NCBI RefSeq assembly: GCF_024124665.1 | Contig: NZ_JAMXSB010000010.1 | Coordinates: 180,393 to 244,392 of the forward strand | DNA from: Pleionea sp. CnH1-48 | GTDB taxonomy: Bacteria > Pseudomonadota > Gammaproteobacteria > Enterobacterales > Kangiellaceae | Reading direction: 5' to 3' | Length of the DNA: 64,000 nucleotides | Position numbers and translations under genes: made by a program | The notes under the pieces: generated by a model | The model's database searches: none | Seen by the model: only the letters and a program-made list of their open reading frames with translations | Told to the model about the DNA's origin: nothing | Shown: positions 37,946 to 48,095 of the stretch, in pieces | Numbering within the stretch: the first letter of the stretch is position 1 | Layout of the letters: every line of letters begins with the position of its first letter

Positions 37946-39229
37946 TTGAAGGTTGCTCTAAGAATTACATTAATATTTTTGGTCACACTGATAACGGTGA
38001 TGGTAGTTTCTGTTGTTGTGATCAAAAATCAGGTGATTGGCAGTCAACGTCATCAAGAGCTGTTGCAGTTTTTGGCTCACTACACTCAGGTTATTGCTGA
38101 CGATAAGGAAAGCTACCAAGAGTTACTTAACAAGTTTGGCAGTATCAAAGGGATTCGCTTGTTGTGTATAGAAGGGAATGAAGCCTATGCCTGTGGGGAA
38201 AGGGATAAAAGCGTATTATCATCATTGCACTTTACTAAAATAGAAAATACTCGTTCTGCTTATGCTCGAAATAGAAACGATATCTATTTTAGTGTTAGCA
38301 GAGGAGAGCACAATGTCTATTTTGAACTTAATGTTAAGCCAAGTGTACAGCCTGCGGTAATATTGGGTTATCTGTGTTTTCTTGTGGTTATGATTGGTAG
38401 CTGTTACTTCCTGGTTATGCGGACACTTAATCCGCTTAAAGGCCTCCACAGGGGGAGTGTCGCTCTTGGTGAAGGCAACCTGGATTATCGCTTCAACGAG
38501 CGCTCTGTCGGTGAGTTTGGCAAGTTAGGAAAAACCATGAACTGGATGGTCCAACAGTTCAATGAACTGCTGGTGGCTCGGCTTAATGTTTTGTTAGCCG
38601 TCAGTCATGATTTACGTGGGCCTATCAGCCGCATTAGAGTGGCTGCAGAGATGGTTGAACAAGATGGGATGCGTAAGGCTTTGGTCAAAGATGTTCGCCT
38701 GTTGGACGAGCTATTGTCTCAAATGATTGATAAGGAAAGACAGAAGGTATTAAGTAAAGATTTACGCTTTAAGCCTTCTGATATATCGAGCTTGATTCAA
38801 CAAGTTATCGAATCGGAGTTTTTCGATCAAAAAAGTAAAATTTTGCTCGAAGTTCAATCAATCGAGCCTGCGGATTGGATCGTTCAGCTGGACGAAGAAC
38901 AGATTCAAGTCGTTGTGAGAAATCTGCTTGAGAATGCGATTCGTCACTCGAATGATAAACCTGTTGTTATTCGACTGAATAAAGAAAGTGAATGGGTAAA
39001 AGTGGCTATTATAGACGAGGGCCAGGGTATCCATCAGGCTGATGCTTCAAAAATATTTGAAGCTTATTATCAAGGAAGTCAGGAAGACGTTGGTACAAGC
39101 GGCCATAGTGGAATGGGACTATTTTTATGCCACTCTATTATTAAAGCTCACAATGGAGACATTGCTGTTATCAGCGAGAAGGGAAAAGGCGCTCACATTA
39201 CAGTGAAGCTTCCGGTTAACAGGCGTTAA
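37946..39229 (+). CDS. Sensor histidine kinase
   Basis: A 427-residue product from TTG 37946. Membrane helices at about 7-27 and 137-158 flank a periplasmic sensor domain of about 110 residues with two Cys (LLCIEGNEAYACGE). A HAMP region follows, then the dimerisation helix with phosphorylated His221 in AVSHDLRGPISRI. The ATPase domain shows NLLENAIRHSND (N box), DEGQGIHQAD (G1) and GMGLFLCHSII (G2). It forms a two-component system with the preceding regulator; the signal is unknown. Confidence 0.92.
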   Translation: MKVALRITLIFLVTLITVMVVSVVVIKNQVIGSQRHQELLQFLAHYTQVIADDKESYQELLNKFGSIKGIRLLCIEGNEAYACGERDKSVLSSLHFTKIENTRSAYARNRNDIYFSVSRGEHNVYFELNVKPSVQPAVILGYLCFLVVMIGSCYFLVMRTLNPLKGLHRGSVALGEGNLDYRFNERSVGEFGKLGKTMNWMVQQFNELLVARLNVLLAVSHDLRGPISRIRVAAEMVEQDGMRKALVKDVRLLDELLSQMIDKERQKVLSKDLRFKPSDISSLIQQVIESEFFDQKSKILLEVQSIEPADWIVQLDEEQIQVVVRNLLENAIRHSNDKPVVIRLNKESEWVKVAIIDEGQGIHQADASKIFEAYYQGSQEDVGTSGHSGMGLFLCHSIIKAHNGDIAVISEKGKGAHITVKLPVNRR

Positions 39230-39280
39230 TAACCTTATAAATACTATTGTTTAAATTACACAAAAGATAGGTTTAACGAA

Positions 39281-39302
39281 ACTATGTAACACTATGTTAC
39301 AT
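39281..39302 (+). promoter_or_regulatory. Candidate response-regulator site upstream of the first PI-PLC gene
   Basis: Two head-to-tail 10-mers, ACTATGTAAC (39281-39290) and ACTATGTTAC (39291-39300), differ at one base. The same segment contains the dyad ATGTAAC-ACTAT-GTTACAT (39284-39302). Tandem repeats with a 10-base step are the usual target of OmpR-family regulators, and the kinase/regulator pair is directly upstream. No clear copy was found before the second PI-PLC gene. Confidence 0.45.
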
Positions 39303-39359
39303 GACATTATTGCTCGAATGGTGTTTATTTTTTAGTAACAATTTTAAAGAGATAACACC

Positions 39360-41858
39360 ATGAAAATGCTCACCGATAAACGACGTTTTTTTGTTCTAAT
39401 TATTTTCATTTGCTTTACTTCTGGATTGCCAGCGATCCAGAAGGATCAATGGATGGAAACCGTATTTGAAGGCCGCGCAGATATCGCTCTTAATCAAATT
39501 GTTATGCCGGGTACCCACGATAGTGGCAGTTACCTGATCGGAGAGTACAACGAAGCGTTTGATTTGGTGGATGAGGAATGCAATGACTCCTTTTGGAGCG
39601 ATTTCGCGATGGAGCTGGCTTTTTGGGTCACTAAAAACTGGGCTATTACGCAAACAAAAAGTTTTAAGCAACAGCTAGAAGGTGGGATTCGATATTTTGA
39701 TTTGCGTGTAACAAGCGAAGATGGTGAGCCTTGGCTTTTTCATTGCGCACTGAGTATGCCGCTAGATGATGCTTTGGATGAAATTGAGTTGTTTGTTAGA
39801 AACCATCCTAAAGAAATTATCATTCTTGACTTTCAAACCATAGCCGCTGGTGACATGATCGATAATGTCCATGCTATGCTCCAAAATCGTTTTGAAAGTC
39901 TGCTGTTACCTAGTCACCAATTCAATCCTGCTTCTCGCTTAGAGAGTCTATGGAGCTCAGGTAAAAGTGTCATTGTTATCGCGAACGACAAAGACGGTGA
40001 TAACAAGCCTGGACTACATACCTACGCATCGAATCGTTATTGGAATCGTAAGCAAACCTTAGAATCTAAGTGGGCGAACACCGACAGCGTCAGTCGCTTA
40101 CAAGACAAAGTGACTCTGGCGATTAAGCAACGAGACCTTAACAAATTATCTGTGGCTCAAACGGTGTTGACTCCCGAAGGCGACGACAGTGACGTTCTAT
40201 CGTTTGACTCGCTCATCGGTGATTATACCTTGCGTGATATGAACGATAAGGTGAGTGATAAAGTTCATCAATGGATGGGGGAGTGGAACTGCGAAGGTCT
40301 CCAACAAAACATCGTTATGGTTGATTTTTATCAAGATACGCAAATGGTGGAAACAGCTATAGGACTAAATAGTGAACTTGGTGATTATCTGAGTCAAGCA
40401 CTAGCAGGCAGTGCAGAGAGCGATGATCAATTAGGTCATGCCCTTGCCAGTGGTGATTTCAATAATGATGGATATCAAGATTTGGTAATAGGCGTTCCAC
40501 GAGAAGATATTGGAAGCATTCTTGATGCTGGAGCCATCAACATAATTTACGGTGGTAGCGAAGGTCTAGCCAATCGTGCTGGACAATGTCAAATCATTCA
40601 TCAAAACAGCTCTGAGGTTGCGGGCTCTTCAAAGGCTGGCGATTATTTCGGTCATTCGTTGATTAGCGGTGATTTTAATGGTGATGGTTATTCCGATTTA
40701 GCCGTCGGTGTACCAGGCAAAGATGTCAGCGGATATTCAGACTCTGGTGCAGTGGTTATTCTTTTGGGCAGCGCTTCTGGTTTAGGTGGCAGTGGTTCGA
40801 AAGAAATTTATGAAGGGAGTATTGGTTTTTCGGGAAGCGTGAGATCGGGTGATCAATTTGGATTCAGCCTAACCAGTGCGGACTTTAATCGTGACGGTTA
40901 TGGAGATTTGGCAATAGGAGCTCCTTATGACGACAGTGCGTTAGCCGATTCTGGTAGAGCTTTTGTGCTGTACGGTTCTCGTCATGGTCTTTCTAATTCT
41001 GCCGATAGCTGGTCTCAAGGGGTTGCTGGCATCAACGGAATGACTGAGTCCGGTGATTTGTTTGCTTATGCTTTAACAACAGGGGATTTTAATGGCGATG
41101 GATTTGATGACTTGGCTGTCGGTAACCCAGGAGAAGGAATTGGCTCAAAGAATAACGCGGGTTCGGTTAATGTCCTATATGGTAGTTACAATGGAGTTAA
41201 CTCGATTAACGATCAAGACTGGCACCAGGACTCGACAGGCGTTCAAGGCACGGCAGAGTCAGGAGATCATTTTGGCCATGCCTTAAGCAGTGGGGATTTT
41301 GATGGCGATGGATTTGATGACTTGGCCATTGGAGTACCAGAAGAAAATGATGGTGAGGGATTGGTTCAAATTCTTTATGGACAATCTCAGCGGTTGAGCT
41401 CTGCCCGCAATCAAAAATGGCATCAAGATGTGAGTGGTATTAAAGGCACTGCAGAAGATGGTGACCGCTTTGGTTTTGCGTTAGCATCTGGCGACCTGAA
41501 TGGTGATGGTTATGATGATCTGGCCATTGGTGTACCTTACGAAAACATTTCTAAAGCAGATAATAAAAATGAAGGAGAAGCTGCGGTACTTTATGGAACT
41601 AATACCGGCCTACATGAACAGGATGATCAAGAGTGGAATCAAGATACAAGCGGCATTAAAGGAGAGGCAGAAAAAAATGATTACTTTGGTTTTAGTTTGG
41701 TAATTGCTGACTTTGACGGTGATGGCTATGTCGACCTTGCTGTTGGTAGCCCCGGAGAAAATCTAGCTAAACATACAGAAGAAGGCTTAGTAAGCGTTAT
41801 ATACAGCGATAGGGCTGGTCTCACCAAACGAGACCAACTCTGGCACCAAAAAGAATAG
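39360..41858 (+). CDS. Secreted PI-PLC-like phosphodiesterase with seven FG-GAP repeats
   Basis: An 832-residue product with a signal peptide (FFVLIIFICFTSGLPA). The PLC-X-type catalytic domain (about 30-345) has both histidines used by bacterial PI-PLC: His53 in VMPGTHDSGSY and His128 in EPWLFHC. It also has the structural block IRYFDLRVTSEDGE and KEIIILDFQTI. The C-terminal half holds seven FG-GAP/integrin-type repeats (e.g. GDFNGDGYSDLAVGVPGKD), enough for a complete seven-bladed calcium-binding propeller. Known PI-PLCs cleave phosphatidylinositol or GPI anchors; substrate here is inferred from fold only. Confidence 0.85.
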   Translation: MKMLTDKRRFFVLIIFICFTSGLPAIQKDQWMETVFEGRADIALNQIVMPGTHDSGSYLIGEYNEAFDLVDEECNDSFWSDFAMELAFWVTKNWAITQTKSFKQQLEGGIRYFDLRVTSEDGEPWLFHCALSMPLDDALDEIELFVRNHPKEIIILDFQTIAAGDMIDNVHAMLQNRFESLLLPSHQFNPASRLESLWSSGKSVIVIANDKDGDNKPGLHTYASNRYWNRKQTLESKWANTDSVSRLQDKVTLAIKQRDLNKLSVAQTVLTPEGDDSDVLSFDSLIGDYTLRDMNDKVSDKVHQWMGEWNCEGLQQNIVMVDFYQDTQMVETAIGLNSELGDYLSQALAGSAESDDQLGHALASGDFNNDGYQDLVIGVPREDIGSILDAGAINIIYGGSEGLANRAGQCQIIHQNSSEVAGSSKAGDYFGHSLISGDFNGDGYSDLAVGVPGKDVSGYSDSGAVVILLGSASGLGGSGSKEIYEGSIGFSGSVRSGDQFGFSLTSADFNRDGYGDLAIGAPYDDSALADSGRAFVLYGSRHGLSNSADSWSQGVAGINGMTESGDLFAYALTTGDFNGDGFDDLAVGNPGEGIGSKNNAGSVNVLYGSYNGVNSINDQDWHQDSTGVQGTAESGDHFGHALSSGDFDGDGFDDLAIGVPEENDGEGLVQILYGQSQRLSSARNQKWHQDVSGIKGTAEDGDRFGFALASGDLNGDGYDDLAIGVPYENISKADNKNEGEAAVLYGTNTGLHEQDDQEWNQDTSGIKGEAEKNDYFGFSLVIADFDGDGYVDLAVGSPGENLAKHTEEGLVSVIYSDRAGLTKRDQLWHQKE

Positions 41859-41862
41859 TTCT

Positions 41863-41884
41863 TACGGGAGTTTGCTCTCCCGTA
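41863..41884 (+). terminator. Hairpin after the first PI-PLC gene
   Basis: The 8-bp perfect stem TACGGGAG/CTCCCGTA with a 6-base loop lies 5 bases after the stop codon, followed by CTCACCCTTATTTTAC. Likely a terminator or 3' stabiliser. Confidence 0.6.
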
Positions 41885-42089
41885 CTCACCCTTATTTTAC
41901 ACTGCGACAGTACTAAGAATTTGCTCTGGGGCTTTGCTATGTCAAAAATAATTGTGAACCACAAAGCTCATTAACAAAACTCGACTGACAAAGTGTGAAA
42001 GAAGAGGCAATGCAATCAGGTGGTATGAATTGGCTCTAACAATGCCTGCTTATGCAGGGTAATAGTACTTTTCTATTAGGAGTTGCGTT

Positions 42090-44957
42090 ATGAGTAATAT
42101 TAGCTTTAAGAAGATTCTTTACGGGCTTGTCGTGACCATTGGATGTTACCAGCCGTTACAGGCTGCTACAGTAAAAATGGATGACGGCAATTCAATTAAT
42201 ACAGCATCCTGGATGACTGATACATTTATCGTTCATAACAAACCAGATGTTCCATTAAGAGAGTTAATGATTCCTGGCACACATGATAGCGGAACCTCTC
42301 AAGTCGCCGTTTTTAATGGGGTGACTGCGGTTGATGATTGTGACTCAGCTATCCTAGCTTATGGGCTCGAAATAACAACTCGATGGGCGCAGGCTCAAGA
42401 TACAAGTGTATTGACTCAATTAAAAGACGGTATTCGCTACGTTGATTTACGAGTGGCCTGGGATGAAGATGATGAGTCCACGTGGATTATCCATTGTTAT
42501 AAATCCGTAAGGCTGACGGCAGTTTTAGATGATTTAAAAACTTTTTCCTTAGATCATCCAAATGAAATCGTGATCGTTGATTTTCAATCTATCAAGATTG
42601 AGGAATCAGAAATGGGACAGTTTTACGATGAGTTGAAGAGCGTTTTCCCAAGTAATGAAACACCTCAGCTGCTCATTGATTCAAGCTCGGGGGTTAATAA
42701 GGGCAGTACCATAAAAGAGTTACAGGGACAGGCTGGCAATTTGCTCTTTCTAATGGGAGAGAAAGATGTGTCTGACTTGGACTCTCGATACCACTATAGA
42801 AAAGACTTTTTGAAAGATAAGTACGCGAACAGCTCTGACCCGAGTACCGTACAGGAAAAGGTTGAAGGTATTTTAGAAGAGTATGATTTGTCGAAGCTGA
42901 CCAAAGTTCAAGCCGTATTAACTCCTCAAACTACAGATATTATTATGGGACTAGTAATATCTGATGAAAGTACTGCAGTAGTATGTTCAGCTTTCATTGT
43001 GTTTTGTCCTGAAGCTGCCATTGCATTAGGGGTTTACAAAGCTATCAAGTACTTTAAACCCAGCATTACTTTTCCCGATTCTTTAGAAGAATTAAGCGAT
43101 GTCATCAAGAAAAAGGTCGTGAAGTGGGTTAAGGATTATCGTAAGAAAGGTTTGCGAACCAATATTGTAATTGCCGATTATTTTGAGAAGACGCACCTGG
43201 TTGAATACGCGATCCAAACCAATTACGGTTCGAACAATAAGAATGGAACACGCTTGGGAGATAAAAACGAGTACTTGAGCTCGGGTAGCAGTGGAGACTT
43301 CGATGGTAATGGCATTGACGATCTTGTTGTTAACGGTGGTTTAGTGGACGTTGATGGAAAAATCTATGCCGGTGAAGTAAGAGTGCTTTATGGTAAGTCT
43401 GGAGGTTTTGAGCAAGGGCAATATGATGAGCATGTGATTAATCAAGACACTTATGGAATCCCGGGGTTTGCCGAAGCCTACGATCATTTTGGCACTTATA
43501 CTGCCAGCGGTGATTTTAATCACGATGGTTACGATGATCTGGCGATATCCATTCATAGTGAAGATCTAAATGCCGATATCGAAAATAGTTATCAAAGTCT
43601 GCTCGATTTAGGTTTGGAGCTGGGAGATATTGACGAATTAGATACCATTGATGACATCGATGGCAACTGGGTGATGGATTACGCTGAAGAGAATTATTTC
43701 CCCGATTGCGAAACTAACTCACTCAGTGAAGAAGACTGTCAGGACTATATTGAGCAACAAACGGATAGCCTGCTTGTGGCGATACAATCATACATCACCA
43801 AGAAGTCAGGCGCTGGTGCGATTGTTGTTGTCTATGGCAGTGAGTTAGGCTTAGACACCGAGACTAGCCAGCTTTGGCATCTTGATTCACCTGATGTTGT
43901 CGGTAGCACGGATTCAAGTGATAAATTCGGCAGCTTTCTTTCATCCGCTGACTTCAATGGCGATGGTTTTGATGATTTGGCAATCAGTGCTGAAGGTCGT
44001 GACGTAAAGCTTAACGATGGGACTACCTCATGGCGATCAGGGGCCGTGTTTATTCTTAAGGGTAGTTCTCAAGGTATAACGGGTGTAGGTAGTCAAGAAT
44101 TACACTTAGGCGATACTGACAATGGGCTAGCAGGAAGCGCTGAACATGTTTCCTACATGGACGAAACAGGAACTGGTGACTTTAACAATGATGGTTATGA
44201 TGACTTGGCTATTAGCGCCTCGTTTTATAACAGCGGCGGTGTATCAAAAAGCGGAGCCTTCGTTATTGTGTATGGTAGCCAGTCTGGGTTAGATGAAGGC
44301 AGCAGCTTGCTGGTTGATAGAGCCAACTATGGTGGATACATAGAGTCCGATTACTTCGGCGGAAATCCTGTGGTGGATGATGTTAATGGTGACGGCTTTG
44401 ATGATTTAGCAGTGCGTAGCTTCTACGATTCGTCAGATAGCAAGAGTGGCGCCATTACCCTTATTCATGGTTCTGCAAACGGTCTGGATCTGAATAACTG
44501 GGGAGAATGGCATCAGGATGTATCTGGCATCGAGGGTGTCGCTGAACATGAGCAGGAGTACTTTGGCAGTGCGGCTCATTTAGTTGACATCAACGGTGAT
44601 GGTTTTGCTGACCTGGTTGCTGGCAGTTCTAGTGAAGATCATGATACGACAGGGCACTCTAGTGCGGGCAGTATTAACGTTATCTTTGGTTCATCACTGG
44701 GGCTGACAGCTAATGGAAATCTTTATCTACATCAGGATCACATTGATAATATTAATCCAGTAGAGTCCTATGATTACTTTGGCTCTCATATCTTTTCTGG
44801 CGACTTCGATGGTAACGGGTTTCTAGATTTGGTTGTTGGTGCTCCAGGAGAAGACAATCCTGCCGTTCACAATGATGACGAAGGCATACTTCATATCATT
44901 ATGCAGAACGATTCGGCTGGCATGGAGTTGACTACGGGCGTCGCTTGGGAGAAGTAG
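42090..44957 (+). CDS. Second secreted PI-PLC-like phosphodiesterase with seven FG-GAP repeats
   Basis: A 955-residue paralogue of the preceding exoenzyme, with a signal peptide (to about residue 26). Catalytic histidines are at His65 in MIPGTHDSGTS and His135 in TWIIHCYKS, with IRYVDLRVAWDEDD and EIVIVDFQSI. It carries an extra hydrophobic insertion of about 25 residues (SAFIVFCPEAAIALGVYKA, near residue 300) inside the catalytic region, and a long acidic insertion between propeller blades two and three. Seven FG-GAP units are present (e.g. ADFNGDGFDDLAISAEGRD). The copies have diverged strongly, so this is an old duplication. Confidence 0.82.
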   Translation: MSNISFKKILYGLVVTIGCYQPLQAATVKMDDGNSINTASWMTDTFIVHNKPDVPLRELMIPGTHDSGTSQVAVFNGVTAVDDCDSAILAYGLEITTRWAQAQDTSVLTQLKDGIRYVDLRVAWDEDDESTWIIHCYKSVRLTAVLDDLKTFSLDHPNEIVIVDFQSIKIEESEMGQFYDELKSVFPSNETPQLLIDSSSGVNKGSTIKELQGQAGNLLFLMGEKDVSDLDSRYHYRKDFLKDKYANSSDPSTVQEKVEGILEEYDLSKLTKVQAVLTPQTTDIIMGLVISDESTAVVCSAFIVFCPEAAIALGVYKAIKYFKPSITFPDSLEELSDVIKKKVVKWVKDYRKKGLRTNIVIADYFEKTHLVEYAIQTNYGSNNKNGTRLGDKNEYLSSGSSGDFDGNGIDDLVVNGGLVDVDGKIYAGEVRVLYGKSGGFEQGQYDEHVINQDTYGIPGFAEAYDHFGTYTASGDFNHDGYDDLAISIHSEDLNADIENSYQSLLDLGLELGDIDELDTIDDIDGNWVMDYAEENYFPDCETNSLSEEDCQDYIEQQTDSLLVAIQSYITKKSGAGAIVVVYGSELGLDTETSQLWHLDSPDVVGSTDSSDKFGSFLSSADFNGDGFDDLAISAEGRDVKLNDGTTSWRSGAVFILKGSSQGITGVGSQELHLGDTDNGLAGSAEHVSYMDETGTGDFNNDGYDDLAISASFYNSGGVSKSGAFVIVYGSQSGLDEGSSLLVDRANYGGYIESDYFGGNPVVDDVNGDGFDDLAVRSFYDSSDSKSGAITLIHGSANGLDLNNWGEWHQDVSGIEGVAEHEQEYFGSAAHLVDINGDGFADLVAGSSSEDHDTTGHSSAGSINVIFGSSLGLTANGNLYLHQDHIDNINPVESYDYFGSHIFSGDFDGNGFLDLVVGAPGEDNPAVHNDDEGILHIIMQNDSAGMELTTGVAWEK

Positions 44958-44982
44958 CGAAAGTCTAAGGCTTTAAAGAGAA

Positions 44983-45007
44983 GGGGCCTAAATTACTCTT
45001 CGGCCCC
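44983..45007 (+). terminator. Hairpin after the second PI-PLC gene
   Basis: GGGGCC pairs with GGCCCC across a 13-base loop, 25 bases after the stop codon. There is no T-tract. Confidence 0.35.
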
Positions 45008-45103
45008 GCATAATAAATATCGGAAGCTAGATATTCTATACTGCACATGGCAGACATTAATTATCTACTGTGAGCAAAATCAACCTACCGAGCTGAGTAA
45101 AAT

Positions 45104-45853
45104 ATGCTTTCCAACAAAGAAAAAGTGCTGAAACTATTAAAAGGCATCGAGACAGGCGATCCTGACGCTGCTAGTGTTGTTAATGAACAAAAGTACGTAC
45201 AGCATAACCCTCATACACATGAAGGGAGTATGGGGCTTGCGGAGCTGTTTAAGCAGTTGTCGAAGACTGGCCCAAAAGTAGAGATGATTCGGGTATTTGA
45301 GGATGGTGATTATGTCTTTGCACACATGCAATATGACTTTTCTAGCTTAAAAGCAGCCTTCGAAATTTTCCGCTTTGAAGACGGATATGCGGTTGAACAT
45401 TGGGATAACATACAAACAGTAACCGCTTCTGGTTTTAATATTTGGGCTGGGGCTACAAAGGCCGAAGATATCCATCTAACGGAGTCTCATCGCGAATTTG
45501 TTCGTACTTATGTCAACGAAGTGCTTATTGATAGGCAATTTCAAAGGCTAGGAGAGTTCATTAATGATGATATATTTGTTCAGCACCACTCTGCAATGGG
45601 GGACAACCTAGGCTCCATTCGCAAAGCGATGGAAGATAAAGGAGTAATTTATACCCATCTGCATCGAGTTTTTGCGGAAGGGAATTTTGTGCTAGCTGCC
45701 TGTGAAGGGAAAATAAATGAACGGCACTGCTCGATTTATGACCTATATCGAGTGAGCGAAGGGCGGTTAGTCGAGCACTGGGATACAATAGAAGACATTC
45801 CGCCAGAATCGGAATGGAAGAATACAAACGGAAAATTCAACTATCCACTCTAA
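45104..45853 (+). CDS. Tandem NTF2-like (SnoaL-type) domain protein
   Basis: A 249-residue cytosolic protein made of two similar NTF2/SnoaL-type halves. Half one (1-125) has EQKYVQHNPHTHEG...FEDGDYVFAHMQYD...AVEHWDNIQ. Half two (125-249) has NDDIFVQHHSAMGDN...FAEGNFVLAACEG...LVEHWDTIED. Single-domain relatives include polyketide cyclases and many proteins of unknown role. Both halves keep the VEHWD motif typical of the group. The function cannot be told. Confidence 0.8.
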   Translation: MLSNKEKVLKLLKGIETGDPDAASVVNEQKYVQHNPHTHEGSMGLAELFKQLSKTGPKVEMIRVFEDGDYVFAHMQYDFSSLKAAFEIFRFEDGYAVEHWDNIQTVTASGFNIWAGATKAEDIHLTESHREFVRTYVNEVLIDRQFQRLGEFINDDIFVQHHSAMGDNLGSIRKAMEDKGVIYTHLHRVFAEGNFVLAACEGKINERHCSIYDLYRVSEGRLVEHWDTIEDIPPESEWKNTNGKFNYPL

Positions 45854-45950
45854 GAGATTAATAAATAATACATTTCACTTTGAAATAAATTCGAACTTAG
45901 TCGGGATTAGTCTATGCTTTTAGTAACTGAAGCAATCTCAGCCCGTCATC

Positions 45951-48092
45951 ATGATACTGAGAGAAAGAATAACTCTAATCACACTGCTAATATTGGTAGG
46001 AGCTTTGGCCTTAGGCACGATGGGCGTGGCTTCGGCTGCTCAACAAAAAGATGAATCTTCAGAAGAAGTAGACCTCCTTTCCTTAGGTTTACGTGAGTTA
46101 CTAGAGGTTCGAATCGTCTCTGCAACCAAAAGTCTCCAGTCCATTAATAAAGCGCCTGCTATTATCAGCGTCTTTAGCTCCAGTGATATTGAGCGGATGT
46201 CTGCGGGTTCACTCATAGACATTCTTCAATATGCGCCAGGTATCGAAACCAGCGTGGCACCTAATGGTTATTATCGCTTAGCCCTACGAGGGGAGCGACG
46301 ACAAGGCGAGCTGTTGCTGCTGATAAATGGCATGAAGTTTAATAATTTTTATAATGGACAGGCTATTTTTGATTTGCCCGTTGGATTTATTGAGCGCGTT
46401 GAGATCATTCGTGGCCCTGGCTCGGCACTCTATGGAACCAATGCCATTGTCGGGGTGATTAATGTTATCACCAAAAAAGGTAAGCGCTCGGCAAATGTTG
46501 AACATGGTGTTGATGACCGATACGCGTTCGATCTCAATTACTCTCCAGAGGCAGAAAGCTGGGATCTATCTTTAGGTTTTTCTCTTTCCGATGGATCCGA
46601 GCAGTTTGCCCAGTCTTCTTCATCGGTTGGCATTAGCCCTCCCAGTTCTGGATTTACTCAACGCTTCGTGGAAGACGAGTTTATATCGTTTCGTTGGGAC
46701 GATAACCGCCATTCACTTGATGTATTTGGCTTAAGAAGGAATCGAGGAGTATGGATTGGTTCTACCTTTGACTTTGGTACAGATTCAGACTTAAAAGAAA
46801 CTCAAATTACCGCTAACTACAAAATAAAACATTCTTTTGAAGAAAAGGTCCAAACCTCGTCGAGCTTTAATTTTCGCTGGATTAATAACAACTCTCTGTA
46901 TCAGGACCATCCTGATGGATTTGTTTCTAACAGTGGTCTCTTTATCGATGGTGCTTTAACGCAAGAAAAGTATCAGGGGGCAGAGGTTAACTACGAATAT
47001 CAAATGAATCGAAAGTTATCTAACAAGACTTCCTTGCTACTTGGTGGTGTCGTTGAGTATCAAGATATTATTGAGTATGACTTGCAGCGCAACTATATAG
47101 TATCGGGGCTGGTTCCTCAGGCTGAATTTGGAAATTACGATAATGTCGATACGCAGCAAGAACGTGAAGAAAGAACTGTTGCTGCGTTGTTTTCGCAATT
47201 GATCCACCAACTGGACAACAACGAATACACATTAGGTCTTCGCATCGACCACTACAATGACTTTGGAACATCGATTAACCCTCGTATTGGTTGGACTTAC
47301 TTGCCCGACGACAACTGGAGTTTTAAAGCCCTTTACGCTCAAGCATTTCGCGCTCCTACCTTTCAAGAACTTTATGATAATACCAGTGTTGGAGTTGAAG
47401 GAACTGCGAGTAATCCTTCGCTAAATGCCGAGTCGGTAGAAACTCTAGAGTTGGGAGGAGAATACCGTATTAGGCAACATATCATTCGCTTCAATTTTTT
47501 CTATACCGAAATTGAAGACATCATCGAAAGCTTTGATCCGTTTGGGCAGGGTGCGAGAGGACAATATCAGAATATCGGTCAAACTCAATCAGAAGGCATT
47601 GAGTTTGAGCTTAAAGGACACTTGAGCGATGCGTTAGAATATTTTGTTAACTGGGGGCAACATCAAACCGACTTCGAATGGAATCAAAGCAGCGTATTTG
47701 ATTTGCAACGAACCTTTTTGGAGTCAAGAGGGGTCGCCAGATTACTGCATACTCCCCGTATTCGCATTAACACGGGTGTTTTTTATAAGAGTGCAGAGTG
47801 GGATGTTTTTGCGGGTTTACGGTATGGTGGTCGAAGTGCGGCTAATAAACGATCGGCACTGGAGGCTTTTCAAGACATAAACGAACCTGTGGTTATCGAT
47901 GACTATTTGCACTTGGATTTTTCAGTAAGTTACAAACTAAACGAAAAGCTAAAGTTCAAACTGCATGCATTCAATTTGGGCAGTGATAAATTCTCTGATC
48001 CCGAAAGTTCTGTCAATATTGATCGATTTGGTGTTAAGGGGCTTGTTCAGCCTGGGCGTAGTTTTTTTGTTGCTGTTCGATATGAGTTATAA
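45951..48092 (+). CDS. TonB-dependent outer-membrane receptor
   Basis: A 713-residue product with a signal peptide (to about 30). The plug domain (about 45-170) has VSATKSLQSINKAPAIISVF, DILQYAPGIETSV and VEIIRGPGSALYGTNAIVGV, followed by a 22-strand-type barrel ending in aromatic GRSFFVAVRYEL. It resembles cobalamin/siderophore-type receptors, but plug sequences do not fix the ligand. The adjacent gene, 3 bases on, codes for a lipoprotein with a nucleotidase C-terminal domain. The pair may handle a nucleotide or another phosphorylated compound; this is inference. No clear Fur box was seen upstream. Confidence 0.9.
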   Translation: MILRERITLITLLILVGALALGTMGVASAAQQKDESSEEVDLLSLGLRELLEVRIVSATKSLQSINKAPAIISVFSSSDIERMSAGSLIDILQYAPGIETSVAPNGYYRLALRGERRQGELLLLINGMKFNNFYNGQAIFDLPVGFIERVEIIRGPGSALYGTNAIVGVINVITKKGKRSANVEHGVDDRYAFDLNYSPEAESWDLSLGFSLSDGSEQFAQSSSSVGISPPSSGFTQRFVEDEFISFRWDDNRHSLDVFGLRRNRGVWIGSTFDFGTDSDLKETQITANYKIKHSFEEKVQTSSSFNFRWINNNSLYQDHPDGFVSNSGLFIDGALTQEKYQGAEVNYEYQMNRKLSNKTSLLLGGVVEYQDIIEYDLQRNYIVSGLVPQAEFGNYDNVDTQQEREERTVAALFSQLIHQLDNNEYTLGLRIDHYNDFGTSINPRIGWTYLPDDNWSFKALYAQAFRAPTFQELYDNTSVGVEGTASNPSLNAESVETLELGGEYRIRQHIIRFNFFYTEIEDIIESFDPFGQGARGQYQNIGQTQSEGIEFELKGHLSDALEYFVNWGQHQTDFEWNQSSVFDLQRTFLESRGVARLLHTPRIRINTGVFYKSAEWDVFAGLRYGGRSAANKRSALEAFQDINEPVVIDDYLHLDFSVSYKLNEKLKFKLHAFNLGSDKFSDPESSVNIDRFGVKGLVQPGRSFFVAVRYEL

Positions 48093-48095
48093 GTT

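Noticed and set aside
42045..42058. CCTGC-TTAT-GCAGG hairpin upstream of the second PI-PLC gene
   Set aside because: Only a 5-bp stem without clear function; no copy of the ACTATGT repeat is present there.
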